A stretch of 64,000 nt of DNA. It comes from Hymenopus coronatus. Its lineage: Eukaryota; Arthropoda; Insecta; Mantodea; Hymenopodidae. Where the stretch lies: assembly GCA_030762935.1 (NCBI GenBank), contig CM060883.1:49339001-49403000 (forward strand). Direction: 5' to 3'. A program made the position numbers and the translations under genes. The notes beneath the pieces were generated by a model. It was not told the origin of the DNA, did no database searches, and worked only from the letters and a program-made list of their open reading frames with translations. Shown here piece after piece: positions 35,285-47,341 of this stretch (the stretch's first letter is position 1; each line of letters begins with the position of its first letter).

Positions 35285-35800
35285 TTGTAATAAATTGCGT
35301 GTTTTAAAACGTCTTATAATGTTCGTGTAGTACGTATTTTATTTATCCTATGATTTACCAGTTAAACGAAAGTATTACAAAACTCGTTCTTCTTCATTCA
35401 GAATGAAAAGGACTTTACAGGCTATCCCCTGAAAATTCAGGATATAGATTTTATTTGTCATGTAAATTAATCTTAAATATTTGGTATTTTAATCAAAATA
35501 ATTCCTACTATTACTGAGCAAATTAAAAAAAATTGAGAAGTGTTTTATATAAGGGGTAATTTGGGATGTGGGAATATGTTTAAGGGGAAAAAAACTTTGT
35601 GCGATTGCTATGAAAGATAGTGAACTTAAAACAATTTATATTTATCCAAAATTTCGTTTTTGAGTTATGCTTTTCTCAGTTATATACATATATATGCTTT
35701 GAAAAGTGTTCCTTCTTGGATTCAGCGGGGCTGAAAACATGTCTCCAAGTTCAGCGGGTCTGAAAATAGTCTCTAAGGAGAAATATCGGTGTCTAATAGC
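35285..35800 (+). repeat. R1 fragment, old
   Basis: Interior blocks are recognisable (AAAATTCAGGATATAGATTT, GGGATGTGGGAATATG). A short duplicated stretch in the hairpin half (CAGCGGG-CTGAAAA twice, 35720-35770) is peculiar to this copy. Confidence 0.6.
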
Positions 35801-36578
35801 TGCAGCGATACAAATGTGTTACCGATTTATCTCATTGATGCAATTATTACAAGCCTAATACGATACTTTATCTTTTAGCAATGATTTAGGTAACATATCG
35901 ACAAATTATACATTTCTTCTCTAATCGTAGCAATAATTTACATACTTGCAGAGGGTTAAGGAGTTTTGAGAAGAAATTAGGACAAGTAGATCTATAAAAA
36001 TGCTAACCAAGAAATACTAACCACTTTGAATTGTAATTCGGTATTTAATCCTTGAAGCTTTCAGCCAATTGAACCCCATTTATGTAAATTAAAAGAAGTA
36101 AAATCCAACAAATACTCTTATTAATGGTCCAGCAAATGCTTGAGATTATGGAAATTTCAACAGCCAGTATAAAAATATGAGTGCGTTTTCGCATCCTGGT
36201 CAGAAATCTGTTATAAACATTATTTTGGCGTCATTAATGAAACATCCAGCAAAGTGTTAATCTACGTTTACAATCATTATGGTTACCGTCAGACTGGGAT
36301 TTCCTCGAAGTTGGTAGTAACTGGGACGAAACTTAAAAAGCTTGCGAGGGAACACACAAAAGTTTCTGCCACGTAAAATAAAGGACTATCTGCAAGAAAC
36401 GGTCAACATAAGGACTAAATATATTACCTTGCGTTTGTAGATCGGCCGGACCACTAAGCGACGCACTTGAACTGGGTGAGAATTGGCGTTCCTTCCACCA
36501 GAGTTACACATAAACGATCGGCAAGTCATGGATATGGAATACCAACTACTGTGCTTACTTATACTAGGATTACCTGCA
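35801..36578. other. Unassigned DNA beside the mariner remnant
   Basis: It may include the 3' flank of the mariner element, but no terminal repeat could be matched to the sequence beyond 37450. Confidence 0.35.
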
Positions 36579-37450
36579 TCACAAAATATGTTGAAATTGA
36601 TGACATTCAACGCGAACATATTCCCTCCGAAAACAGTTCTGGTTTACTCCCTAAAGTTCGTGCTGATTGATTGCCTGTATTTTTCTTAATGTTGTACTTC
36701 AATTCTTGTAACGTGTGCGGATTTGATGCGTACCTTTATTCTTTAATGTTCCCCATGAACAAAAATCGCACGGATCAGGGGAACGTGGTGGCCACAGTCT
36801 TCGACTAATTATTGTGTCTCCATACACGCTTCCCAATTCATATGGGACCGATAATTCTACGCGCACTCACTGCGGCCCGAATACCAACTTTTGCAGCGGG
36901 TAAGGAACTTCGTGAATAATATGGGGAATTTCGGTAGCTCAGGATGCTTTGTTCTAATTAGAAACGTGACCTTGTAGATAAAATCACACTTAATCAGTAA
37001 AGAGTGTTAAAAGTGGGCCCGCGTCGCTATTATATCAGACTGCAAAAACTAATTTCAATAATTAACCCTACTTAGAGGATCTTGTAGTTGTAAAGCATGA
37101 ACTACAGTTTCCTTGCATGACTTAAGTTTCAGAAGTTTCATTGATACAGAAGCTAACGTCTTGGAAATGTTAACCTCCTGTGCTAAATGTCTCGGTGATT
37201 TATGGGGAGAGTACTCTAACCGGGTCCTTACTTCATCAAGCTTTTCTTCTGTCAGCACACAGTTTTGTTGAACATGTTTCTTGTTGAAAAAAGATCCTGT
37301 ACGCCTACTTTATTGACAAGGTCATGAATAGTTGATCTGCTAGGAATTCGCACACCTACAGACCGATGTGGAAACTCTACGACAGCTTCTTGCAGAAGAG
37401 TATTTTACTACGTATCATACAGAAAAATACGTTGTTATAAATGTACGCGC
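36579..37450 (-). pseudogene. Mariner/IS630-type (DUF4817-like) transposase remnant
   Basis: In order on the minus strand I can read an N-terminal stretch (QRIFLYDT, then VRIPSRSTIHDLVNKV), the helix-turn-helix segment LTEEKLDEVRTRLEYSPHKS, a LLTLFTD segment (first catalytic Asp), VSARRIIGPI, RRLWPPRSPD and CDF, and a final HQFQHIL then stop. Frameshifts and stops separate them. The part that should carry the second Asp (FQQD-type motif) between IIGPI and IISRRLWPP is deleted. A two-residue deletion follows the last SPD. No terminal repeats were identified. It is dead. Confidence 0.8.
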
Positions 37451-37984
37451 CCATTATTAATGAGCAAATTATCACTAAGTGACCACACAATATTATATTC
37501 TAAACACGAGCACTGTCTTCCTTCTCTCATGACAGATCCAACTCAACTGACGCTTCAGCGGTAGCGACAACGCTATTCTGGCGTCAGGAACGCCAAACCT
37601 CACCAGTCCAATATAGTCGCGTTTTTCCATAAAACTAGCACTAGAGAAAGGTGCAAACATAGTATGCAATGATATATTCGTTCAACTATTTTCGCAAGCA
37701 TTTTCTTTAGGTTTATGTTTTAAGATAAAAATTGCACCATTCTCATCTTAGAATTTCTCTTGTTTGCTAAAACAGTCAGTATATCCTCAACACTATTAAA
37801 ATCGCTAAAAAAAAAAAGTTGGTAATAAACACCCCAATTTTCGTAGCTCAAGGAATATCTTCAAATGTACAGAACAGCTGAGTGCAGACTGTAACAGTTA
37901 TTCCATAATATTTAAATAAATTAAAATAATAATATAATATATATTTGTATTTAATTATATAATTAAATTTCCACCCAAAAATTG
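37451..37984. other. Unassigned DNA, 5' side of the mariner remnant
   Basis: It may include the 5' untranslated end of the mariner element up to about 37620. The remainder is AT-rich without features. Confidence 0.35.
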
Positions 37985-38312
37985 CAAAGAAAGCTAAGAA
38001 AAAAGTTTCATGTAAAGGGTAGCTGGGTGGGGAGATTTTCTTGAAAATCTTCGTGTCGCATCCTTGGAATACACCAAACTTAAAAACTTGTTACAATACC
38101 AAGTTTGGTATTTAATGGTATTTTCGTTTTTGAGTTATACTGTCCATACACACACACACACGTGGACCTTTTTCCAGAAATGTTTGGGGGGGGGGGGGAT
38201 TCAGGCAGGTCCAAAACATCCATTTCCGCTGAAATCTCGGTATCGAATTTTTGGGTGGAGTACAATGCCTTCTGTATACATCATGTGCATAGTTTGTATA
38301 GAGAAAGTAAAA
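37985..38312 (+). repeat. R1 hairpin-half fragment
   Basis: It runs from AAGTTTCATGTAAAGGGTAG to GTATAGAGAAAGTAAAAAA. A G11 homopolymer occurs near 38185. An S-A fragment follows at once. Confidence 0.8.
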
Positions 38313-38324
38313 AATAAACCAATT

Positions 38325-38465
38325 TTTATTTATGGAAGGTCTTTAACTGCTGCGGTTCTTAGCGTTCCATTGTATATAAGGCGAGAAAGACCGCTTAATT
38401 TAACTCAGAAACCTCTTTATTAGGCTTGCGACATGGGACCAACGGCTTCTGAAGAACGCAAGCAA
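38325..38465 (-). mobile_element. S-A SINE, head deleted
   Basis: The tail part is present (GGTCTTTAACTGCTGCGGTT to CATGGGACCAACGGCTTC). The tRNA head is lost. Confidence 0.75.
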
Positions 38466-38519
38466 CCACCAAGAAGGGGAACATTGCCAAAATTGCATTT
38501 TTTGCTGTGTAAATTAGAA

Positions 38520-39040
38520 CCTGCAGATCTATCATTTTCTACATTACAGTAGGGTTTCGGATTTGGAACGGATGGGGACATCTTGCTCACTGCGACACCG
38601 TTATGGCTCGATGGAAGCTACATCCCCAGGAGGTAAGGATGAGTTTAAGGAACTACAATAGTTCCTAGACGTATTCAGAGGCGCACAGAAATCCCCAACA
38701 TTCTCACGTACCATTAGTGCAAAACCAAGAGGGCGACGCAGCGACCCTAACAGGCGAGGCAGCTGACTCAGGCGGCCACGGAGAGAAATATTGTAATGGA
38801 ACAAAAACTGCGCAATATGTCCGACACCGCTGATACTGCAGGAGCTGAAAGCACGCCTGAAACACGATAAGAAAATTAAAAGAAAGAAATTAGGAAAAGG
38901 AGAATCGTGACATGATCACCAGGAGACAACCACGAAAAAACCCATAGTCAAAGTGGACGGCCACCGGTAATTCAAACCGGGAGCTTCCGAATGCGAACCT
39001 CAATTTACCGTAAAATCATCTTGCTCGGTCTACAACATAG
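38520..39040 (-). mobile_element. S-F SINE region
   Basis: The head on the minus strand is CGGAAGCTCCCGGTTTGAAT then GGTGGCCGTCC, followed by a TTTTTCGTGGTTGTCTCCTGG body. The GC-richer stretch 38560-38830 to the left may be part of the same insertion or another repeat; I could not place it. Confidence 0.55.
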
Positions 39041-39084
39041 TACCACTAGTTTAACTTCAGGTTTATTTTCTCAACTGCTTACTT

Positions 39085-39385
39085 AAGGAAGTATTGTACT
39101 GTATTCAAGGTTCTAAATCGAGGTCTCACTGGAAATATATGTCTTGAGGTGCTCAAAACCACAAAATTACTTGTGCTAAGTTGGCAAACGCGAAGCCAAC
39201 CAAATGTTGGCGTTTTTGAATTATCGTTCTCACACACACACACACATCTACACCAGATGCTGTTTTTTTGGATACAGGGAACCCCAAACGTGTATTTCCG
39301 GTGAAATCTCGGTATCGAATTTTTGGATGGATTGCAATAGCTTCCCTACCAATGTACCATTAAGTAAGTAGAGAAAAAAAGTATA
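39085..39385. repeat. Two opposed R1 hairpin-end fragments
   Basis: A minus-oriented piece at 39085-39165 is followed by a plus-oriented piece at 39205-39385. The latter ends CCAATGTACCATTAAGTAAG, a variant shared only with the copy ending at 42152. Confidence 0.65.
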
Positions 39386-39513
39386 TAAACGTTTCCTTAT
39401 GGTATGTGTCTCTGTACAGCATAACTCAAAGCAAAATATCGGATAAATACTAAAACTTAATATGTATGTAACTTCACTATCTTACAAGGTTGCGACAAGA
39501 GGATTCTTGGCTG

Positions 39514-39617
39514 GCCCCATAGCTCAGTCGATAAAGCATCGGCCAGCTATGCGAGGGGTCCCGGGTTCGATTCCTGTAATTACTGGGCAAAAATATACTC
39601 CTGTGCTTTGCTAACCT

Positions 39618-39661
<44 letters not shown>

Positions 39662-39760
39662 CGATTTCGGGTTCGGGCTAGGAATTTGTTCTCTAGCCCA
39701 GATTATTACCTATCCTCTCAATAGTCTGACAATATGAATGTGTGTGTGTGATCTAACGAA
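39514..39760 (+). mobile_element. S-G SINE with long (GT)n
   Basis: The head is CCCCATAGCTCAGTCGATAA then GGGTTCGATTCCTG, followed by TAATTACTGGGCAAAAATAT, a (TG)21 tract at 39620-39661, and CTCTAGCCCAGATTATTACC. No matching acceptor stem, so it is not a tRNA gene. Confidence 0.78.
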
Positions 39761-40080
39761 TAAAATCAAAGAAAATAAAAACCCAACGACAGCAAACAGT
39801 ACACGAGTTAACAGCCTCATCGATAGTGATTATGTTCCTCAGGAAAATGCCGCCATAGGATCATGCAGTTAAAGAGAGTATAAATGAAACAAAAAATAAT
39901 ATGTTAAACAAAATCTACCCATAAACTATTCCTTAAATGATACATTTGGTTATTTTTTATTTTGTTAAATGATTTAAGACCATGCTTAAGACATTTACAT
40001 TATAAACCAAATTTATATCTAAGTGTAAATTTGTATTCTACATTGGTTTTGTATTATTAGAAAACGTAAAGAGTATGGGG

Positions 40081-40283
40081 TATGTTAACTCTCCTTTAGC
40101 CTGGTAGGTCATACCAGACGATAGCTTAATAAAATGGGTGAGATGATACTCAGAGCCCCGTAGTGTTTATAGTTACCTGACATGCGTCTTCTCAGGATTT
40201 GTGAAAACCCCCGAAGAAAGTCTTATTCGGATAACTCCCCCTACCGAGATTCGAAATTGGGACCTCTTGAATGTGGTAGATCT
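40081..40283 (-). mobile_element. S-C SINE
   Basis: It reads in reverse: the tail GTTAACTCTCCTTTAGCCTG is at the left and the head CCTCTTGAATGTGG at the right, with the middle CTTATTCGGATAACTC. Confidence 0.85.
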
Positions 40284-40332
40284 ATTATGTGAAATATATA
40301 CACATTACGAGATATTATTTGCTTTTGGTTTT

Positions 40333-40842
40333 TAAGTTTTACTTTCTCTACTTCATATACTAAGTAGAGGAAGTATTGCATTCATCCCAAAAATTGCATA
40401 TTAGAGTTCTTGAAATACAAGTTTCGAGGCTATCTGTATCCATAAAAAACGCAGTTTTAGAAAGCTGCCCATGTATGTGTCTATAAACAGTAAAACTCAA
40501 AAATGAAAAATTGGTTTAAAATCAAACTTTGTATATAAATTCAGTATTTTCCAAAGATAAAACAAGAAAATGTACAAGAAAATTTCTCCATCTCAAGCCA
40601 TCCTTTACTTGGCATATTTTTAGAAATGCTGGATTTTCTCTAAAAATTGTAGTGACGGTTTTAATTAAAATACCATGTATTTAATACATTCTCAAGATAC
40701 AAAAATATATATATTATTTTTCTTGCTGTTTATCTGGATTATCATGATAGATATACCTTGATAAAAGCATCTTTTGTAAGAATAGTTTGCAGAACATGCA
40801 GAGAAAATTATGTGAATGGAACACATCAGATTTTTTTTGGCA
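40333..40842 (-). repeat. R1 copy with internal deletion
   Basis: Both ends are present (TTTTACTTTCTCTACTTC and GGAACACATCAGATTTTTTT), but about 350 bp of the interior is missing around 40720-40735. Confidence 0.8.
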
Positions 40843-41184
40843 TCTCGGCAGAGAAACTTGAAATGAAATAAACATATTTAGAATTTTAGTGTGTGTTAAA
40901 TGCATTTGAAATATTATTTATTCGCACTGCATTTTACCTAAATATGATGGGTAAACCGATACTTCAGAATAAATTTAAATCTATGTAAGATAAAATATTT
41001 ATATCAAAATGTTTCTAAACATTAGGTATTTCTGAAATATCTGCTCTTGTTCGTTTGGATGGTTCCGCACTTTAAGCAAAGCGTTTTGAAGTTTAAGGTA
41101 ATCTTTCTTTTGTTTCCCACTTGTGTTTGAGTTTTATGAATAATTGTTAGAGTATACATTATGGATTCAGAAAGTCATTTACGA

Positions 41185-42152
41185 CTTAAAAAGCTGATGG
41201 ATTTCATTCACATGACTTTCTCAACATCTCTGTAAAAACTTATCATTAAAACATTTATTTTTCTGTCCACTTCATGCTGATTGAGATAAGCATTAGCAGA
41301 AATGGCCTTAGTGCTTGCTTCTTTGTAAGTAGAAGGGACATAAGGGAATATACCAGGCTAAAGCGACAGTCAAATCTTTTAAAAGCTGGTTACTATGTAA
41401 TTTAAATCCATTTCTTTGCAAGGAGTGGACCAAATTCCCATACGAGAAAATAAGTATTTTAAAACTAAAAATAATGTAGTGAAATATCTCGAAAACGGTT
41501 AATTCCATAAAAAAGTGTATGTGACATAAACTGTGTCTTTTAATGAGCTCTACATTTTAGGGGCAGCAAGATTTTGCCTATCTCTTAGGATTTACCACTT
41601 GTGCAAAAGTCATCCAGAATGATGAGTTCTTCACAGGCTATTCCCAGAAAATTCAAGATATACAGTTTATTCATCATATAAATATCGTTAATATACGGTA
41701 TTTTAATCAAAATCGTTTTTTATATAAAGAGTAGTTTGGGGTGAGAGATTTTCCTCAAAATCTTTGTGCCGCATCCTTGGAACATACTAAACTTAAATAT
41801 CCGCTTCGAGCCATTTTTGGAAAAAAAACAAACAAAAAAACAAAGAAAAAAACGAATGTACTTGAGTTTTTTTCCATATAAAGGGTAGTTTATGGTGGGG
41901 GATTTTCCTCAAAATCAACGTGTCATCCTTAGAAGATATTAAACTTAAACACCAAATTTTGTATTTTACCGAATTTTCGTTTTTGAATTATCGTTCACAC
42001 ACATACAATAACATAGTCATACTCACGGACACCAGATGATGCTTTTTCGGGAACCCCAAAACGTGTATTTCCGGTGAAATCTCGGTATCAAATTTTTGGA
42101 TGGATTGCAATACCTTCCCTACCAATGTACCATTAACTAAGTAGAGAAAAAA
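41185..42152 (+). repeat. R1 copy with duplicated middle
   Basis: The TCTG end is at GATGGATTTCATTCACATG and the hairpin end at TAAGTAGAGAAAAAAGTA. The AAGAGTAGTTTGGGGTG / AAGGGTAGTTTATGGTG block occurs twice (about 41715 and 41882), with an A-rich junction between. Confidence 0.75.
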
Positions 42153-42217
42153 GTAATAAAAAACTACTCTCGTAATTTTAGCGAGATTCTGATACAAAAA
42201 CACTTGCTTTTTAAAGG

Positions 42218-42264
42218 TTAGCAAAGCACAGGAGTATATTTCTGCCCAGTAATTACAGGAATTA
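42218..42264 (-). mobile_element. S-G SINE fragment
   Basis: GCAAAGCACAGGAGTATATT then CTGCCCAGTAATTACAGGA is the reverse complement of the start of the S-G body at 39570-39615. Confidence 0.75.
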
Positions 42265-42569
42265 CTTGTCGTGTTAAGTTGGCACCTGCGAAGCCAACCA
42301 AATGTTTCCGTTAACATGCAATTAGTGAACCAGGCTGGACACAGAACATCGATCCCTCGCTCTGTAATTTACGTTCTTGTTAGAATTAATTAACCAACGA
42401 CATCACTACTACTTGCCGACAATGGAATAAGATTATTTATTACAAGGCTAACTCTGTCACAACTGCATTAGCGTATCGACGCGACGTCTTTTCTCCTCCT
42501 GAACCTTCGTATGTTTTCGTCAGATTTCGGTCTGTCTCGCATTTGCCTTTCGGATACTGTGACTAAATT

Positions 42570-42680
42570 CTAGTGTATTACCTATTACATTCTCTATAAC
42601 ATAGTAAGCAAAGGGAGTATTGCATTTCACTCAAAATTAGATACCGAAATTTCATGGAAATGTACATTTTGCGGTCCGCT
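42570..42680 (-). repeat. R1 hairpin-end fragment
   Basis: It shows AGTATTGCATTTCACTCAA to TTTTGCGGTCCGCTAAA and is then interrupted by an (ATA)n tract and an S-B SINE. Confidence 0.6.
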
Positions 42681-42699
42681 AAATAATAATAATAATAAT

Positions 42700-42850
42700 A
42701 ATAAGCTATCACATGTGGGATATGTGGTGGTCAAAGCGGCGCAGGGTTCTAAAGTTTCCCCCGCCATCACATTCCACCGGTGCTCCATCTTCATTCCATG
42801 TATGATAAGGGTCATCGCCTGCGGTGCCGCGTAGTAAAAGCGGGCGTTAA
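42700..42850 (+). mobile_element. S-B SINE, head truncated
   Basis: Only the tail is present, from ATGTGGGATATGTGGTGG to GCGGGCGTTAAACACTAG, immediately after a short (ATA)n tract. Confidence 0.85.
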
Positions 42851-42869
42851 ACACTAGCCAAAAAAATTA

Positions 42870-43780
42870 AATCGTATGTCATAAAGATAATTATATACAT
42901 TTTTGTATAGTATGTCTTGTACTTATGTGTTACGGTTGACGCGTTGTACAAAATTATACAAAATTAATTCCGAATGAAGAGAACTTCACAGGCAATTCTC
43001 TTAAACTTATTGTATTTTAATATTGATAGAGTAATTTTTGAGAAGACAAACACTATGGAAAATTCTATGGTACAAATTAGTTTGTGGCAGAGTTTCATTT
43101 GAAAATGTAAACTTAAACACAAAGTTTTGTATTCATAAAAGATTTAATTTTTCAGTTATGCTATTCACAGAACGACTGAGACAACACAAGAATCTTTTTC
43201 TAAACAAAATTTACTCAGGGGTTCTCAAAATATGTATTTTAGAAATTTCGTATATAATATTTGGGCGGATTATAGTATTTGCTCTACCTACATGGTTTGT
43301 GGTAAGGAAAGTTAAAGTTATATCTCGATAATATTAAGGCCACAACATTTAATCTGCCATAAATTATGTGGTTTACCAACTATTACATCTTATAGTATAA
43401 TTTTATCAATCTCTCACGATTTATTAGTTATACGAAATTCATTGAGAATGTCTTAGTCACACATTTTCTTGTTTTTGCACCCTCAATATTATTTGTATTA
43501 TTTTAATAACAATATAACAGAAAATTTGAGATATAAAAATTATTTATCATAGAATATCTTAAATGTGGTATTTTAATACAATTTGTTAAGATCATTTATA
43601 AAAATCTAAAAATGTCCAAACATTTTCCCATAAAGAGTAGTTTGGGGTTGAAGGATTTCTTGATAATCTTCGTATTTCATCACCTTAAGAAGGAGAGCTT
43701 AAATAAGTTTGGTATTTAACCCACTTTTTATTTTTGAAGTAACCTGTCAATAGATAGACTCGCGGATGTTTTCTTAAAAT
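42870..43780 (+). repeat. Two successive old R1 hairpin-half pieces
   Basis: Pieces at about 42870-43322 and 43330-43780 repeat the same succession of blocks. This suggests another head-to-tail or nested arrangement. Confidence 0.55.
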
Positions 43781-43782
43781 CC

Positions 43783-44605
43783 TTTTTTACTTTCTCTACA
43801 CGTATTATGCTCATTGTATATAGAGAAGGTGTTTTATTGCACCCAACAATTCGATACCGAGATTTCACCGAAAACACATGTTTTGAGACCCCCTGAATCC
43901 AAAAAAGCAGCTTAAGAAAAAGATGCGTGTATGTAGACAGCATTGTTCAAAAACGAAAAGTCCGTTGAATACCAAACTTGGTACTTAAGTTTGGTGTCTT
44001 CCAAGGATACCACACGAAGATTTTCAAGAAAATCTCCCCCACAACCAACTACCATTTACATGGAACTTTTTTCAACATGGCTCTAACGATTTTGATTAAA
44101 ATATCTATATTAAACATATTTACATGACAAATAAAATTGAATTTTCTGGGAATAGCCTCTGGAGACTACTTTATTCTGGATGCATTTTACGAAATTTTGC
44201 ATGACTGCTAAACCGTATGAGATACACAAAAACTTACCACACAAAAATGTAGAGCACGTTAAAACACACAATTTATGTTACATACATTTTTTCGTGGAGT
44301 TGATCGTTTTTTGAGATATTCTTTGTTATTGGTTTCAGCTTTAAAAAACAAAAGTTTCTCATACAGGACAAGTCATAGAAACAAAAGAACTCTAGTCGCA
44401 TAGCAACCAGCGTTTGACTATTACTTTAACCTTTTGCTACTCCCTTATTTCGCTTCTGCTTACAAGGAAGCAAGTAATAAGACTATTTCTGCTAATTTTT
44501 TCTCGATTAGCATGATGTAAATAGAAGCATACGCTTTCTAAAATAATTTGTTACGGAGATGTATAGAAAGTCATTTGAATTGAACATATCAGAGTTTTTT
44601 TTTTT
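43783..44605 (-). repeat. R1 copy, full length
   Basis: It starts TTTTTTACTTTCTCTACACG and ends GTATAGAAAGTCATTTGAAT then ACATATCAGAGTTTTTT. Confidence 0.88.
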
Positions 44606-44609
44606 CTTT

Positions 44610-44780
44610 TGTTTTTTTTTAGGTATACTGTCAATAGGTACACACTCGGATATTTCTCTATAAATCATTTTTGGGGGGCGGAGATTCAGGGGGGTTCAAA
44701 ACATGTATTTCATGTGAAATCTCGGCATGGATTGTTTGGTTATACTACTATTCTTCCTCTACATGCTGTAGGTAAGCAAT
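44610..44780 (+). repeat. R1 hairpin-end fragment
   Basis: It contains TTCAGGGGGGTTCAAAACATG to GAAATCTCGGCATGG and ends near CTCTACATGCTGTAGG. Confidence 0.6.
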
Positions 44781-44794
44781 AACTTCATTAGCAA

Positions 44795-45334
44795 CGATAT
44801 TATGACCGAGTTGTGTGTCCCAGATTTGCAGGAGTACGAATTTCTTCAGCTGGCGTAAACAGCGTCATAAAAAAAGGCATTCACTTTTATGTGCGCCCTG
44901 AAAGAAGCCAGGATTGGGGTGGGGGAGGTGCCAGATGCGGGTGCTGCCGTTTTCCATCATGCAATCTGTTAGTTTCCAATTTATATTCATTTGGAGAGAG
45001 ATCAAGTTAAAACTCGAAATATCGTTGCTTGTAACGTAAAACCAAATTCATAAAACTTCATATCAGATGTTTATTCATAACGGCGGGGATTTACAAGCCA
45101 CCCCCCCCAAATAAAGTAACAGATACTCTATATGACCAGTCAGCATCGGTTAAATATAAATAAGGTATACTTTACAATAGAGCCGAATATTTTACTGATT
45201 ACAATGATTTAACATGAACGGCAATGGTAGGAGCGATGAAATTCTATTCGTTTATCTCTGACAATGAGATCGGCTTCAATTGTAATGAATCATCATAAAT
45301 AAATACGCCATGTGACGTTTCAATCAATTAGTTG
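44795..45334. other. Unassigned DNA
   Basis: A 65-aa plus frame (44813-45010) is GC-richer and Gly/Cys/Arg-rich, without a known motif. The rest is AT-rich. Confidence 0.35.
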
Positions 45335-45450
45335 TATTTTGCACCGGAAATATATATTTTGAGAAACCCTGAATACAATACAATTGTGTGTGTATGTGTG
45401 AGAGAGCGAGAGAGAAAGAGAGAGAGAGACAGACAGAGACAGAGCAGCTC
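45335..45450 (-). repeat. R1 hairpin-half fragment with GA-rich tract
   Basis: The CACCGGAAATATATATTTTG block is followed by a GT/GA microsatellite (45386-45445) at the usual microsatellite site, then AGCTCAA. Confidence 0.65.
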
Positions 45451-45454
45451 AACT

Positions 45455-45850
45455 AAAAAAATTGATGTGTTCCATTCACATAACTTTCTCTATCTGTTTT
45501 ACACACTCTTATAAAAGACTAACCTTTTATCTAGGTATACCGTTTATATATCGCCCTCTTTTGCTACGTATTGCACCGCAGGCGATGGTCCTGATGATAC
45601 ATGGAATGCAGATGGAGCACCGGTGGAATGCGATGGTGAGGGAAACCGGAGAACCCGGTAAACCCGGCACCTGCACTGCTTTGTCCACCACAAATCCCAC
45701 ATGCGGTCGCTTGGAATCGAATCCGGGCTGCCTAGGTGAGAGGCGAAGGATCTAACCACTCGGTCACAGCGCGACCTTAAGTACATCATGCTAAACAAGA
45801 TAAATATTACTAGGAATGGTCTTATTGCTTGCTTCCTTGTAAGGAGAAAG
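45455..45850 (+). repeat. R1 TCTG-end fragment split by S-B
   Basis: TTGATGTGTTCCATTCACAT begins the piece. S-B (minus) interrupts it at about 45545-45778, and it resumes as CATCATGCTAAACAAGATAA. Confidence 0.7.
45545..45778 (-). mobile_element. S-B SINE inserted in an R1 fragment
   Basis: On the minus strand the head reads GTCGCGCTGTGACCGAGTGG with B box GGATTCGATTCC. The tail contains CACCGGTGCTCCATC and CATTCCATGTATC. R1 sequence lies on both sides. Confidence 0.88.
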
Positions 45851-46799
45851 AAAGGATTGTTCGGTATGGCCCTAGCAAACCCTACGAATCATGGGCTGGC
45901 TTAGGGGACGCTATGATGTTGTGATAAAGGTAACAGGCGATGAACCGCTGAACATAACCTTCTATTGTTGAGATAAAGTTGGTCGTTGTAGACATTTGAA
46001 TGAGAGTAGTGCGAAGGGGGGAGGGGATCTGTTACGCTTTGGAGCGTAAGGCGTGGACATCTTGGGAGATTACAAGTGCACTCCTGAACATCCCCTCAGG
46101 GTGCCTTCCCACCATAAGGTTTTGGTGTGTTGTGCTGATGTGTTTTAGTATATCTTTTGGGCCAGTTACCGACAGCAGGGATGTCCTGCAAGCCCCTGCT
46201 GTATAATTGGCGCCGAGTATGGCGCAATTTGCATCTCCCAGTTCTCACTATTCTGCAACGCAGCATATGGTATTAAATAGTGACCAATACCATCCTCACC
46301 AATGAACGGCTGTACCATTTAGGTATGAAGTCTACGCCGGACTGTGGACTACCAGATACCGTGCTGCATCCTCTACTCCTTGGACCCACGCGCAGGATGA
46401 CATCCTTCGGATTTTAGGGCTTATTTGGAGCTCATTATCTGATGGTGCCTCTAGTTCAGAGTCCGTCGTCAGCATTGCGGAGAAAAACGATTCACCGTAT
46501 GGGCAACTCTTGCTCGATTTGTTTGCATAATTTGGACGTTTCAGGTATTTAATCATTATTATTAATCTAGCATGTAATTCCAATTCGTCCTTGTTTTAAC
46601 CACGTAATATTTTGACAGCAACTAGGTTCCCTTAAAATAGATCTGTGATCTCAATTTGGTCTTCGCACATGTAGTTTCTAAGTAGTGTTGTGGACGTATT
46701 ATTTGTACAGTTGAGCTATTTATTTGAACATGTAAATGTTAAATATATATCAATCTATATCTCTGAATACATTTTCTAAATTAAAACAAAAATGTACTG
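45850..46799. other. GC-richer unassigned stretch
   Basis: Composition resembles the ORF1-like remnant to the right until about 46600. Frames are open on both strands (46000-46206 plus, 46332-46583 minus) with no recognisable domain. It may be the rest of the same retroelement. Confidence 0.35.
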
Positions 46800-47333
46800 G
46801 GTGGTGGCAGCAACTACTTTGCGGAGACTGTGAAGAGCTGTATTGGAGAGACGGTCGACGATGCTGCTGAATGAGGCACTCAGTTCCTCAAAGGGTGAGG
46901 TGTTGGCTGATACTTCGGCGTGGAGACGTTGGAGACAGACGTGAAGTCTTAGGGTTGTTTTGTGCGGCGGAAGGCGGCGTGAGTTTGCATTGGGACGACG
47001 GGGGGTCTAAGGGCATAGCGCATTACCGGTATAGTGGCATGCAGCATCGCAGTAGGTTGGGCGACGTGTCAAGACGTAGCTAGTGCAGTTGACTGTGTAA
47101 TTGGTGGCGCCACAATAGTGACAGCGAGGTGTGTCAGTGCAATCGTCAGCGATGCGTCCGTACTGGATGTGGTTCCAATCACCGAGGGCCAACGGTGTTG
47201 GGCGGCGCTGAGCAATTAAGGCGTCTTCTAATACACTCTATGATGTGTATCTTGTCTGGTTTGGTTCTGTCTTTATCTTTTGACACTGCCTGCCCTGTCT
47301 AAATTCTTGGAAAGCGTGCACCCCCTCCCAACC
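46800..47333 (-). pseudogene. Retroelement ORF1 (gag-like) zinc-knuckle remnant, distal part
   Basis: On the minus strand the reading gives HIIECIRRRL, then YGRIADDC, CHYCGATNYTVNC, RPTYCDA and NALCP, a series of Cys-rich knuckles of C-x2-C-x4-(H/Y)-x3-C form, followed by a Ser/Leu-rich helix-prone tail. There are frame changes and a stop after NALCP. CCHC-like knuckles in this spacing are typical of retroelement gag/ORF1 proteins. The clade cannot be told and no reverse transcriptase is nearby. Confidence 0.55.
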
Positions 47334-47341
47334 CTCTAATC

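Noticed and set aside
39514..39590. tRNA gene (CCCCATAGCTCAGTCG head)
   Set aside because: It has A- and B-box-like parts but no pairing acceptor stem and a long SINE body. The same holds for the other tRNA-like heads.
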